From Anthonomus grandis grandis (taxonomy: Eukaryota; Arthropoda; Insecta; Coleoptera; Curculionidae), in NCBI RefSeq assembly GCF_022605725.1, contig NC_065546.1, positions 47,674,227 through 47,738,226 on the forward strand: DNA of 64,000 nt, read 5' to 3'. This document shows, piece by piece, positions 27,828 to 38,768 of this stretch (the stretch's first letter is position 1; each line of letters opens with the position of its first letter). The position numbers and the translations under genes are program-made. Below the pieces are notes generated by a model that saw only the letters and a list, made by a program, of their open reading frames with translations, searched no databases and was not told the origin of the DNA.

Positions 27828-28954
27828 GTAAGTATATACTCATTTAACTTATTCTAGGTACTTTTTCACGGCTGGTGCTTTGTAATTGGTTTATATTACG
27901 TAGAAAATTTTATGTTATATCCAACAAAAGATTATTATTAATAAACAGATTTTTGTAAACTTACATTATATCAGATTAGAGTAGATGCAAATAATATGCA
28001 CCATACCTTTTCAATAAGAAAGAATCACTAGGGGTTATTTATATATAATTGCGTAACTGTATTTCATATCCATATTATACGACCTTAAAAGATTGAAAAT
28101 ATTAAGTGATTAAAGGCTATATTGTACATTAGGCCTTTGAAAGCGTAATATCTAGATATGAATTTTAATATTGAAATTGGTATTTGTTTAAAACAGACAA
28201 ATAAGTCAACTTACTGTTATCATTGAGCTGAAAATAGTTATTTATGTAACAAGTGTGTAAAATTATTCTTTTTTCATGAATGGGAAACTTTTCGTCTTTT
28301 TTTAATTCACGTGAATTAAACAAGGAGATTTTACATACGTGTAATATACAAATTTATTTCTACTACCAAAGAAAACATAAAAAAATCAAAAATATAAAAT
28401 TACATTACGCACGTAAACGACTTTACGGTAAAAAACTTCAAAACATTTGTTGACAAATTATAAATTAAATGTCAAATAAACGTCAAATTACTTACGTACT
28501 AGTGCATAAAAAGTGAAACTTTACACACCCTGCGAAGTGTGGGAAGTGAGGACTTTACGCACGGTAGTAGAAAAAAAATTTTTTTTTTGATATTTCATAA
28601 GAATTAGATCCAGATCCAGACCGGAAGTTGATCGAGTCGTAAAGTTTATAAATTAATTATTTTCTTCAGGGTTAAAAGAGTATTATCAATATACTAAATT
28701 CTGGTGAGTATGATTATGGCGGGTGTACTACCTTATTATAATCCGGAATCATCTAGTAGTCAGCGGAATAGTACTAATATGTGAAAACTTATTGAATAAT
28801 ATATAAGACATAATATAATTTTTTTATTATCCAATGACCAAAGATTGTATATCTAGCAGTAGTACTAAATAAATTCAAGTACTGCCCTATCGCATTTAAT
28901 AAACAATTTATTGTGGAAAATTCGAAATTTCTTTGCATCAAGAGATCAAAGATC
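27828..28954. other. Intronic/intergenic DNA after exon A
   Basis: No GR TM6/TM7 exon is visible. A short inverted repeat (TTTCTACTACC near 28356 and GGTAGTAGAAA near 28563) brackets about 200 bases that also contain TTTACAC/GTAAAG words, possibly a small MITE. Everything else is AT-rich filler. Confidence 0.35.
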
Positions 28955-28959
28955 TTAAA

Positions 28960-29535
28960 TGTAGCTGAAGCTATTTACCGGTAACTTGCTGAAGCACCTC
29001 TTCTTCAAATTCGACCGTTCTTTTGGTTCGAGCAACACCAGTATCATGCATCTTGGTCTTAAACATGCCTGTCTCAGCGAGCCGCCGATGAACCGCAATA
29101 AACTTTTTGTATCCAAGATGCTGTCGTTCGGGATAACGTTCATGATACAACCGCGATGCTGCTCGTGCATTGCAGTTTATTGCTCCCTATGCCAAATGCA
29201 TATCCGCCAATTCTTGATTGTTAAAGTTTTCCATTGGCAATAAATGTTTAAAAATTGTAAGCTATAACATTTTTAAACATGACATTGAGAATTGACATTG
29301 ATAAGCGTTGGTTTTAAACAATTGTTGTTATGGTATCATGTACAAAAGGTAAAAATAAATGCAGCAGATCCTATTTAGGTAATTAATGTTTTTTATAAAT
29401 TTTAACGCGTCTTAGGGCCGTAGTGGCGTAGTGACGCATTTCCGGACTTGGGTTCCTATACTCAAATGGATTCTTCTGTTGCACTGAACAAACTCCAGAA
29501 GTTTGATCCCTTAGTTCTAAAACGCCCTGTACAAA
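28960..29535 (-). mobile_element. Mariner-like element 5' part with DUF4817 domain (copy c)
   Basis: Minus-strand translation from an ATG at 29234 starts MENFNNQELADMHLA and, after an in-frame stop, reads NARAASRLYHERYPERQH, then a FIAVHRRLAETGMFKTK block and RTKRTVEFEEEVLQQV. This is the N-terminal helix-turn-helix-like DUF4817 domain carried by insect Tc1/mariner-type elements. Upstream in minus sense, GCCCTGTA at about 29524-29531 resembles the terminal motif of the same family and may be the 5' end. The catalytic domain is absent, so this is a truncated 5' piece complementary in coverage to copies a, b, d and e. Confidence 0.75.
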
Positions 29536-30728
29536 GATAATAAATAGCATATGCTTTAAAATATAAAAAAAAATCCTATTTATAATGTACGCAAAAAGGA
29601 GGCTAAGGGCAATTAAAAAAGATTCGTGTTTAACATCCCTCATGAAATAAGTTATAATTTCTTTTTTGTTTTTTTTGTTGCATCCAAAATAAATTACTAG
29701 GTATCCCCAACAAGTGCCAAATATCCAATAAGTTTTAATATACCCAATACATATTTAATAAACGCGACGATCGCCAGATATACCCATTCTCCCGCAATAA
29801 ATATTTTTTGTATTTATGTTTAAACACGCTTTTTGATACATTTTTAATATAATATTATAAGAAAATGACGGCTGCTAAAATATAGTGGTATGCAAAGGCG
29901 GAGAAATTAGTCCTCTATGCCGGAGATTCAAAGAATGTCCGTTAGTTCTATATTTTATTTAATAGATACGAGGGGCGATTTAAAGTTATTACTTGGTGAA
30001 ATACAGTAGGAGCATGCAAATTTGTACGATCCTCCATGAAAAGCCATTTGGTTTGTCGTAGCATGTAACTGACAGGATCGCCACGACGAATGCCGTAAAT
30101 TGAAATATGGAAGATTGTCTCAGCTTCCTAAGTTGTGACATATTGGGGCTCAGTCACTCTTACACAAATTAATCCAAATCAGATTTTCCACTAGAAAAAG
30201 AAGTTCAATAATAATTTAATTTTTCCAGATTCAACTATTCATAAACTACCAAATAATTTAGAATTTTTAATAAATCGGAAACTCAAATAAACCACATAAT
30301 TTCAAATTAGTTTAACCACCTTAACATCTCTTATTTTTTTTTAATATTCCTCTAATTTTTACAACGTCATAAATAATTAAAATAAACTTCATAATTAAGC
30401 AAATTGCTAAAAAAAACAACTATGATTCTACCCTAATTAATACATTAATAAATATATTCAAACTAGCTAAATTGAAAAAAGAAATTTTTCCTGGTGTTAA
30501 AAAAAGATGGTAATTAATTTCTTTGCCATTCAGTAATTCTTACCTAAGTAAGGAAATTAACAATACTTTCATTAAACACCAGTCAGAATTACAAATTTTC
30601 TATAAAACCAAAAACAACTTATATTCAATATTATATATAATTTAATAATTTTATAAATAACTACTAAAACACGCATAGGAGACCACTTGACCACATTCTT
30701 TTAACAAGTTACTTCTAAAATTATAACC
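29536..30728. other. No recognisable gene
   Basis: AT-rich spacer between receptor exons. A patch at 29880-30120, with CGAGGGGCGATTTAAAG and GCATGTAACTGACAG, is reminiscent of a mariner end, but I could not confirm a transposase fragment. Confidence 0.35.
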
Positions 30729-31052
30729 GACTGGATTTTCTTGAAGATATCTATATTACTAATGAGATTAACAATAAACCCTCATGTTTTAATATAGAAG
30801 TAAACCTCAGTAGACCCTATTCTTTACCTCTTTATTTAATACTGAATATTTATGTATATTTATTTAGGATTAATGAAACTACATATGAAAATAAAATTAT
30901 AGAATGATTTGAATATACATGTATAGTGTATTTCCAATATTATACAGTAATAAAACACATTTTATTGACTGGATTTTCTTGAAGATATCTATATTACTTA
31001 TGAGATTAACAATAAACCCTCATGTTTTAATATACAAGTAAACCTCATTAGA
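30729..31052 (+). repeat. 86-bp direct repeat, two copies
   Basis: Copies at 30729-30814 and 30967-31052 begin GACTGGATTTTCTTGAAGAT and are nearly identical, differing at a few positions. Between them lies one copy of a second repeat, which also occurs at 33738-33887. High identity implies a recent duplication compared with the surrounding decayed elements. No coding potential is seen. Confidence 0.85.
30819..30966 (+). repeat. ~150-bp dispersed repeat, copy 1
   Basis: Starts ATTCTTTACCTCTTTATTT and ends near AATAAAACACATTTTATT. It matches 33738-33887 over its whole length with only small indels and substitutions. The two copies sit on either side of receptor exon B (32054-32815), about 2.9 kb apart in direct orientation. 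Confidence 0.85.
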
Positions 31053-32053
31053 TCTTACCTCCCGTTACATAGGAAACTGTAAAAGACAGTTTTATAATTA
31101 AGATCTTTTCCGATTGGTCCCATTTTAAGTTTGCCTTTACATTTTTAAATAAATTACCACCTACTTTTAGACTCTTGACGCACACACAAATTAACTGTTT
31201 AAAACTAGTTTGTTACACGATTTTCTTTTATTATCCAACTTTTGTGACAATTTTGTGGTGAATGTTTTTAGACCGATCTGTCATCACTATATTCTAGACA
31301 GGTTTAACGCTGAACTGATTTTGAAATTGTCAGTAGGATGACTCTATTATATTTTAACGTTATTTCCCGCCTTTTAACATAATTTAAACATGAACATTTA
31401 AGAGTACTAACGTCTCCCCGTTTTTAAATTTTCTGCGTCCTTTTACATTCAGTGATGTGTTACATATCTTAAATGTTATTTTAATTTCGGTAAAATGCGT
31501 AACTGATAAGTAAGAATATTTAATTTTTTTATTTTTAAAATTCTTTTGCCTATATAAAAATATAAAAAATGAAATTCAACTTACTTTCAGTTGGTACTGT
31601 TGGCTCATATGCCGAAAGCTCTCTGCTAAGACATTAATAAACATTTTGCTTCGGATATATCTGGTTTAATTATTTCGTACTAAGATTTAATGTCTAGCTG
31701 CATATAATTTATAGCTTTGCATATAAAAGGCAACTGTTAAAGTCCTAATCATTCTAATAAATACCGCTTATACTTATTCTCAAGAAAAGCAACTACGGGG
31801 AAAGGGTCTCGGTTTTTAAAATATATTTATTAGTTTATGTAAAACTTTTACTTAGTGAAATAGACAGTTCTACCTTATGTAGCAAATACATAAAGTAACC
31901 AATATATACCTTAATTCTCTAAAACTTTACATTTTAAACGTATGCATTTTTAATAAATTTAATACGATTATAATGACTTTACTGTATTTCTTATGCCAGT
32001 ACTTAATAGCCATTGCTTCCTATTATTTGTATTCTACAGTTTACTAGTTAACA
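31053..32053. other. Upstream region of receptor exon B
   Basis: AT-rich DNA with no coding block. If exon B is an independent first exon, its promoter should lie here. The sequence shortly before the ATG is TAGTTAACAATG, an acceptable insect start context. I could not pick a convincing TATA or initiator element. Confidence 0.35.
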
Positions 32054-32815
32054 ATGTCTTGTTTTGTAAAAAACGTAATTTTCGTTCTTACTGTGATGTT
32101 TCTAATATGCCCATCACACTGGTGTAAATTTAAGTTTTTAAAAGTGTTCTGGAAGATAATACTGCTATTATATCAGATTTTTGAAGTTTACTACACCATA
32201 TTACATGTAACAGCAACAAAATTTTCAAGTACATTATTTCAAATATTACGATGGACCCAGTTGATACTAAAAACGATATTTCACTTTGTGACATCTTATA
32301 ATGTTTTAACAAAAATTAAACATACAAATGACCTTATAAAATCTTTAAAATTTTTACTGCAAACCGTATCAAAAAAAGATAATTGTATACACAGAATTAA
32401 GATATATTTGTACATCACGATAAGTTATTTGTTTTTAAATCTAATTGTCATTCATTATTTCAACGAGACATCAGACAATTTAGTAGTATACTTGTTTTTG
32501 GGATTGGCTTCTTTAAGAACTTTACTTGTCGAACTGCTTTCAGTTTGTTTAATGCAAGAAGTAAAATATCATGTTAAACTACTATTAAAAGATATTTACA
32601 AAATTAAGCCATTTGATGCACAAAGTAAGATTAAGGAGATAAGCTGGAGATATTTTATAATAAGCAATTCCATTGATTACATAAACACGTTATTTGGAGC
32701 GCCATTTTTCTTTTTTATAATGGAGCATATGCTAAATATTTTATTTTCTTTTCAGTCGTGTGTGACATCAATAGGCATTAATTCACTTCAAATGATCGTA
32801 GCTTCTTATAAAGGC
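32054..32815 (+). CDS. Gustatory receptor, alternative first coding exon B
   Basis: This encodes 254 residues, collinear with exon A. The first 50 residues share the pattern V.FVL...FLI.P...W.K, then WK.IL.LY. TM segments lie near 33-51, 63-84, 115-135, 142-166 and 203-226, with TM6 starting near 231. The N..FG motif before TM5 is NTLFG (N201, F204, G205). The exon ends in ...YKG|GTAAGT, a strong phase-0 donor; unspliced, the frame ends five codons later at a TGA (32828-32830). Joined to the phase-0 acceptor at 38768, the product is 370 aa with seven TM segments, a normal length for an insect GR. No internal stop or frameshift is present, so it appears functional. The intron would be 5953 bases. 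The taste ligand cannot be inferred. Confidence 0.9.
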
Positions 32816-33616
32816 GTAAGTAAAGTATGAGATTTCGGTTTTGAAACTTATAATCGCTTCTTACTTTAAAATCTATAAAAAAAAACATTTTTTTTAATAC
32901 AGCACTTTATATCAAGTTAGTTCTTCGACGACATAGTTTTATTATTGCTATTTAGTTCAATTAGTATTTAATTAAATAGAAAAGAAAAACAAAAAAAGGC
33001 ATGCTGGGTTTTATTAGTAATTATTGTTTATAATAAATAAATCATTAATAACTAAAAGAAAATGAAAATACAAATATGAAAAATGGTCTAGGATATGTGT
33101 AGATTACCAATGTAAATACAAATAAAATGGATATTCGAATTGTATTATCAACATGATAACAATTTTTGCTCTTCTTATTTCTTCATTGTTTTTTCTCTTC
33201 TCGTGCTACTTTTATACATAAAAACCTTATTTGATCGACTTTCGAAAAGTCAAAAGTCCATCTTTCTTAAGTTCTGTCCAGGCATATAAACTGTTTTTTT
33301 TTGTTTCAGATTTTCTAACAGTTTTCCATTTGAATTCAGATATCTTTCATAAAATGTTTCACACTATCCAGACATTTTCACCTATTTCAAAACTTTTCAC
33401 GTATTTAATCAGTTCTTTATTGTTATGTCTTAATGTTATGTCACAATTTAAAGGCCTTTCAAGTATCTTTCTACTTTCCAGTATTTTATAGCCATGGTAG
33501 ATTTTCTTTTAAAGTATTTTGTTACCTTTTAATACTAGAGTCGATGTATCGTATATATCAACGTCAAATATGTCAACGTATTTTATTTGAAATATTTCTT
33601 GTGACCACAGTTTATT

Positions 33617-33729
33617 AGTTTGCTTTTGTTGGATATAGGTAAAAAAAAAACATCGACAGAATATATGATTGATCATCTGAAATATTTTTATTTACCTATA
33701 TTTAACAAAAGCAAAAATTAAGCAAACTG
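33617..33729. repeat. Short foldback (inverted repeat)
   Basis: The left arm AGTTTGCTTTTGTTGGATAT is mirrored by a right arm ending TTAACAAAAGCAAAAATTAA and then GCAAACT, with TAGGTAAA / TTTACCTA inside. The loop is about 50 bases and contains an A run. It is probably a hairpin remnant of a small nonautonomous element. Confidence 0.6.
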
Positions 33730-33737
33730 AATTTATT

Positions 33738-33887
33738 ATTCTTTACCTCTTTATTTGATACTGAATATTTATGTATATTTATTTAGCATTAATGTTCTAC
33801 ATATGTAAATAAAAATATAGAATGATTTGAATATACATGTATAGTGTATTTCCAATATTTTTATACAGTAATAAAACACATTTTATT
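33738..33887 (+). repeat. ~150-bp dispersed repeat, copy 2
   Basis: Second copy of the repeat at 30819-30966, with the same boundaries (ATTCTTTACCTC start, ACACATTTTATT end). The flanking sequence differs, so it moved or was copied as a defined unit. It lacks the 86-bp repeat that flanks copy 1. Confidence 0.85.
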
Positions 33888-34697
33888 GTCTTCAGTAGAA
33901 TGACTGGGAATTTTCTATTTTCGGGGGTACATAAGCAAGCATAAAATATGTGTTATAAACTTTAAATATAAACTTTACCTTATAAACTGAATGATCGCTT
34001 TAAACCTGACAAAAATAGTCCCTCGTCCAGGATAATAGACGAAGAAGACAAAAGGAAAGCCACAGATGGAGAAAAGCTTCTGGATAATTTAACCTTTATC
34101 AAAAGCTTGGTATCCTTTTTTCTACTTTCGTGTTAAGATACAACAAGAATAATGTATGTGTATTTAACATAAAAGCTGCAAAGAAAATATTTAAAATTTA
34201 TAATGTAATTTCATACATAAATATTTAAACGCATAATATGGTATAAGTACAAAAACAAAACAAAATACATATAACAAAACAATATTCATTATAAAGCAAT
34301 TAAAACAAAATTTTTAAATAATTAAACTCTAACAAAACTTTTACTCACAATAGTGTTTGTCTGACATCTGTATAATAGTATTGCATCAATTAGGATGAAA
34401 TCAATACGGTTTCTAGTACCTATAATAGGTAGACTAAAAACAATACATTTATACAATCCTAAGTAACAACAGCAATTTCTTTTACTTGATAGTAAAACTT
34501 CTTCATTTCTTTAAGAGTTGGCGCCCTGTAATAAAGCAAACCTTAATTTGTTATATCGTTCTGTGAAAGAATTAGTTTTTTTAAAAGGTTTAGGAAATCT
34601 AACACCCTGGACCTTGGATAGGGGTGATTCCTGTCAAATGTCCAAGGTAGTGTGGGGTTTGAGTTGGTCATGCCCCAACCCACTAAAACCCATTCCT

Positions 34698-34845
34698 CTG
34701 GTCAAGTTTTCAGGGTAAAAGCATACTGGTTACATGATTAGTCAATTTTTTTAGGGGTTTGGACACATTGCGTACATGCTTAGTCAAATTTTCAAGAAAA
34801 AGGTGCACTGGCTATGAGATTTGTCAATATTTCAGGGGTATATAG
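34698..34845 (+). repeat. Diverged ~41-bp tandem repeat, 3-4 units
   Basis: Successive units begin TCAAGTTTTCAGGG, TCAATTTTTTTAGGGG, TCAAATTTTCAAG and TCAATATTTCAGGGG. Each of the first three continues through an ACTGG/CATTG-like middle to a CATGATTAG / CATGCTTAG / ATGAGATTTG end. Period is roughly 41 bases, with substantial divergence between units. It sits immediately upstream of the 3' end of mariner-like copy d. Confidence 0.55.
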
Positions 34846-34907
34846 TGTCAATATTTATGAAAAATTGTACATTAATACAAAGTTGAGCATAATAGAGTCA
34901 CATACAG

Positions 34908-36000
34908 GGTATCCCGAAAGTAATGGGACATAGAACAACACTAGATTCCTTACGTGAAAATCATGTAATTGAGGTTAACTTGCCTTCCTACCATCCTAAT
35001 TTTAATAGTAACTGAAATACATGGTGTCAAAGTATTATTTGATTTATCGTTATTTTCTTATAGGTCCTGAACCAAATAACATACTGACATAAAATTTAGA
35101 ACATACGAGTCTTTTCAAAAAAAAAGAAAATGTCGTATACAGTTTTCGTGTTATCGGTAGAGGGTGCTCGTTGCGTTAATTTCTACTTTTTAAAATCCCC
35201 CAACTTTATTGCAGCTCCGTATATTGATTTGAAAAGTAACAAAATAATTTTTTTTTTTAATATTACATAAAAAATTTACACCTTATTAAAGTCGCTAGGA
35301 GCAATCATTTTCGAAATAATCGTACTTTTAAGTTTTCATAATATGTGTAATGTGTATGACTTAAATTTACTAGATTTTTAGCAATGCAATCCTAAATTAA
35401 AAAAAATTAATACCTAAAATTATTGTTATTTATGTAAACTTAAAATAGTTACTAAAGAAAAAAAATTACTAATTTTTTGTTAATTCTTTTATCATAACCA
35501 AAGTAAATGATATTTTTTTTAAATATTTTATTGGTAAAGAAATATACCAAAAACAATAATAAATAAAGTAACATACAAATACCGCTACTATATCAACTGT
35601 TCAAAATGTCCTCTATTAACTTCAATGCATTTTCAAATACGTTTAACAAATGACTAGCGGTATTTTAAAAAGAAAATCCTCATTATTTTTTAACATATTT
35701 ACAGAATTTACAATTTTTACATTTGGTTCATTTACATTATTTAAAGGACTATCATAAACATATGATTTCAAATATCCCGAAATACAGAAGTCCATGGAGT
35801 TTAAGTCTGGACTACGCGCAGGCCAAAGCAAAGGTCCTCGACGGCCAATCCAACGTTCGGGATATTGTTCGTCAAGGTAATTACGCACCTGTCGAGAAAA
35901 ATGCCCCATCTTGCATAAATAATATTTCTTTGAGGCTTATAATATATGCTCTTCCTAATTATCTTATGCTAATGAAAAAAACGAATTCTCCATTTTAAAT
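34908..36000 (-). mobile_element. Tc1/mariner-like element, catalytic half (copy d)
   Basis: On the minus strand, from about 35930, the frame reads FMQDGAFFSRQVRNYLDEQY, then PERWIGRRGPLLWPARSPDL, then NSMDFC and GYLKSYVYDSP. This is the DDE core of the DUF4817-linked transposase family, with QDG and SPDLN.MDF motifs. After a frame change, KCIEV and NRGHFEQLI end the protein near 35596. The 3' flank in minus sense ends at 34908 with ACAGGGTATCCCGAAAG on the + strand, a plausible terminal repeat shared in style with the ends of the other copies. The N-terminal half is missing, so the element is inactive. Confidence 0.82.
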
Positions 36001-38010
36001 TACTAATTAATTAATTATAAGAACAGTATACAGTAAATCAACTTAATTACATACACTTAAAAGCTAAAAGTAAAAGGTCTATATTGTATAAGAAATAATT
36101 AAATAGGTTATTGGTAAAATCTTGGACCATTGGATATAAATTATTAGAATTAACAAGAACTGATTTGCTTATTAAATTGCTATAGTTGCCCTTCTAGAAA
36201 TTGAATTTTTAATTTAACCCCCTTAGACTGTTTTGATGTGAATTTAGCGAATAAGTCCACTTTAAATGAAACTCGACTAAGAAGGAAGTTTTGCGAATAA
36301 AATTCCGTAACTTCCCAAACCGTTGAAACATAACATTGCCTCTCAAAAAAAAGGAAGATTCAATATCAGGAGGATCGTTAAGCAGCAAGCCCCTTTATAC
36401 GGAGTTTGGTCCACCAAGATATAATGAATGTTTTGGAAAAACCTTAAATAAATTGATGGATCATATGGATAAAATTATTTTTTACTAGATTTTTAAATTA
36501 TTTCAGAACGTTCAGGACGTTTTTTTTGTTTTTAACTGGAAAAATTATTTGCTAATTATCAAAATTATTTTACATACACTTAAACTGATAAATGCTGCAT
36601 CTATCTGTAGCTTATTGAGTGCATCCTCTGCCACTCCCTGGAAGTAATACTTTCTATCTCCGAACTTTCAGTTCTTTTAAGCGTTTTCACGCAGTTTTAC
36701 CGACAGTTATTCAGTAATTTTGTTTTTTTACTTTTTGAAAATTTGAATTTTTCTACAAAATTTGAAAAGTTCTAATACATTTTCGTTAAGGCATTTTTTA
36801 AAATTTTTAAGCCGTTTTTATGATATATAGAAAAAAAAGCGTTATAAAGTTTTTTTAATACTAATTTAATGATTTAATGGTAGCTCCTCTCAGCCCCAAA
36901 CACCTTTTAATAAAATAATTTTTCTCTATGTCTTGTAGATTTTCAAAAAAAATAATTAAAACCATTTTTAGAGAATTTTTCTTATAGCCTGGGAATTTCG
37001 ACCCGAAAGTCGTTTTTTTTAAATTTAGTTTTTTGGGTCAGGAAGCTTATTTATAGCAATTTTAACTCATTTTTTCCTCTCAGATTTTTTCCTACAAGAA
37101 AATTTATTGAGTTGCAGTTATTTTTTGAGGCATTTTTGAGTAATTCTCAAGAATTTTCTGTGTCAACATTATAAATCTTAGAAAAAATGTTGTAGGGTTT
37201 TTTTGATAATAATTTAATACTCTACTTCGTAGTAATTTTGTTTTTTTATTTTTTTGAAATTTTCAACTTTGGGCTGTTTTCAAAAAATCGCCTTTAGTTA
37301 TAGTTCTCTCAATATGCAATTTAGGGCAAAAAGTGTTCTAGATTTTCTATATAGAATCCAATGCAATAGTAAAAATACCAATTTTCTTCACATCTCCAGA
37401 GAAAAAATTTGGAAATAATAAAAATCGATTAATAATAAACCAGACATTTTGGCGCACAACTCAAACATGTTTTTACTCTAAAAGACATTCCAGTCCCCTT
37501 CCCTATTAACATAGAAAATAAACAACAGGAAAAGATCGAAAAGTACTTACCACTTACTGAGTACATAAAAAATACATAAAATGCAAACTCGATAAAACTC
37601 ATTTCAATAAGTGCGTACTACATAAGAGATCCTGATAGATTTCGAAAAGAATCTTAAAGATATTGGACTGCACAACTCTCCATGCAATTTAAGAAATTAC
37701 TTATTTTATCTACGTGTAGTATAATGCAAAAGGTTTTCAATATTAGTAGAACATTAAAATAAAAATTTTTATCTTTGTGACAACACACTACCGACCTAGA
37801 TAATAACCTGGATCTAAAATGCGTGAGAAAAAACCAAACTTATAACAATACCATATTCCATAACCATAATTATAACAATAATAAAGTGGTGTAAGTTTAT
37901 GAGAAGATAAAATATTCAAAAGATATTTTACAAGAGGATGAGTAAATTAAGTTATGTTACCTATACCATGCAAATGTGATGTTTCACTATTATGTGGAAT
38001 AAATTTAATT

Positions 38011-38313
38011 ATTGCGGAGGGTTGTTGGGTGGGGTCAGAAATAAAAGAGAAACCTGTTTACCTAAATGTCGACGTTTGGAGTTATATTAAGTCATCCTCA
38101 GGACACTAAGTCTAGGTTTCTTTAGTAATAATTAAAACACATTTATATAAGGAGCGTAGAATTATTTTTAACATGAGTTAAATTGTAGATGTTATTGTGG
38201 GCAATTTAGAATCAATAATGAATCAACAACAACTTAATATAAGTCGAAACGTCGACATTTAGGTAAACAGGTTTCTGTTTTATTTCTGACCCCACCCAAC
38301 AACCCTCCGCAAT
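38011..38313. mobile_element. 303-bp foldback made of two inverted Penelope-type ends
   Basis: Two 82-base arms (38011-38092 and 38232-38313) are inverted copies. The outer ends read ATTGCGGAGGGTTGTTGGGT on one side and its complement on the other, and the inner parts carry GTCGACATTTAGGTAAACAG. Outer-arm identity is very high; the inner parts have a few mismatches. The loop is about 140 bases. The CGAAACGTCGACATTTAGG word is typical of terminal sequences of Penelope-like elements in insects. In the left arm, read on the minus strand, it is preceded by a hammerhead-like core (see the ncRNA entry). It lies in the receptor intron, 455 bases before the last exon. Transcribed, it would form a long hairpin. 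Confidence 0.8.
38066..38106 (-). ncRNA. Hammerhead-ribozyme-like motif in foldback left arm
   Basis: Read on the minus strand: GUGUC (stem I, 5'), CUGAGGA (fits the core CUGANGA), one extra U, a GACUU-AAUAU-AACUC stem II with one mismatch, CAAA in place of GAAA, then CGUC with the expected cleavage point, followed by GACAU. GUGUC and GACAU pair (five pairs including one G-U), as required for stem I. Stem III is reduced to a self-complementary ACGU, as in minimal hammerheads reported from Penelope-like elements that work as dimers. The right arm of the foldback keeps a perfect stem II (GACUU/AAGUC type) and GAAA but has lost CUGANGA. G-to-C in GAAA probably makes this copy inactive. Confidence 0.55.
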
Positions 38314-38768
38314 ATTGAAGATATTGGGTCACAAACAAGAAACTGAAAATAAATTTAATTATTTATATCAACAAAATAGTTTCTTAATTTTTTTTATGTT
38401 TAATTATTTTTAAGTTTTAAGTTTTAAATTTGTCGTACTTAAAATCTTTTTGAAAGCTCCTGACCCAGAAGTAGCTAAATTTTGTTTAGTTTTTATTGAT
38501 CTTTCAATACCTATCTTTATCTTGTTGTCGCCCTGGTAAGTCTTTCCTTTTATTGTCTATAGCTAAAATGGTCTAATTTTAAAATCTAGAAATGTCTAAA
38601 CTATTAACCGCATTATTAAGAATTATTTATTAAATTACCAATTAAGTTTTTTAATAGCGAGGTAATTAACGTAACTAATATTTCTGATCAAAGATAGATT
38701 TTGTAAATTGCTTGTTCTATTATTGCTACATCATTAAGTTTCAAACAACTTTTTCTTCTATGTTTTAG

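Larger units (their letters stand above)
32816..38768. other. Long receptor intron loaded with repeats
   Basis: The intron runs from GTAAGT at 32816 to TTTTCTTCTATGTTTTAG ending at 38768, a good polypyrimidine tract plus AG. It contains a small foldback (33617-33729), a dispersed repeat copy (33738), a diverged tandem repeat (34698-34845), a mariner-like relic (34908-36000) and a 303-bp foldback (38011-38313). The T-rich stretch 36600-37330 appears to contain diverged internal duplications (TAGTAATTTTG-type words near 36711 and 37228). Confidence 0.75.

Noticed and set aside
27828..27942. A second small exon right after exon A (splice to the AG at 27854-27855 keeps a short frame)
   Set aside because: The intron would be only 28 bases, below normal insect minimum, and the resulting 27 residues do not resemble GR TM6/TM7.
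28350..28580. Possible MITE with TTTCTACTACC / GGTAGTAGAAA arms
   Set aside because: Arms are only about 11 bases and may be chance in this composition; kept only as a note.
28986..29243. 85-codon + strand frame
   Set aside because: It is antisense to the DUF4817 domain fragment, which has the clear family motifs.
29880..30120. Possible mariner end (CGAGGGGCGATTTAAAG ... GTAACTGACAG)
   Set aside because: Only vague resemblance; no transposase block or partner terminus found.
32130..32312. 60-codon minus frame inside exon B
   Set aside because: Shadow of the receptor exon.
33231..33618. Two overlapping + frames (86 and 61 codons) after exon B, considered as a further GR exon
   Set aside because: Hydrophobic and F/L-rich, but without N..FG, GLFP or TY motifs and without suitable splice phases.
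35723..35998. 91-codon + strand frame
   Set aside because: It is the antisense shadow of the mariner-like transposase on the minus strand.
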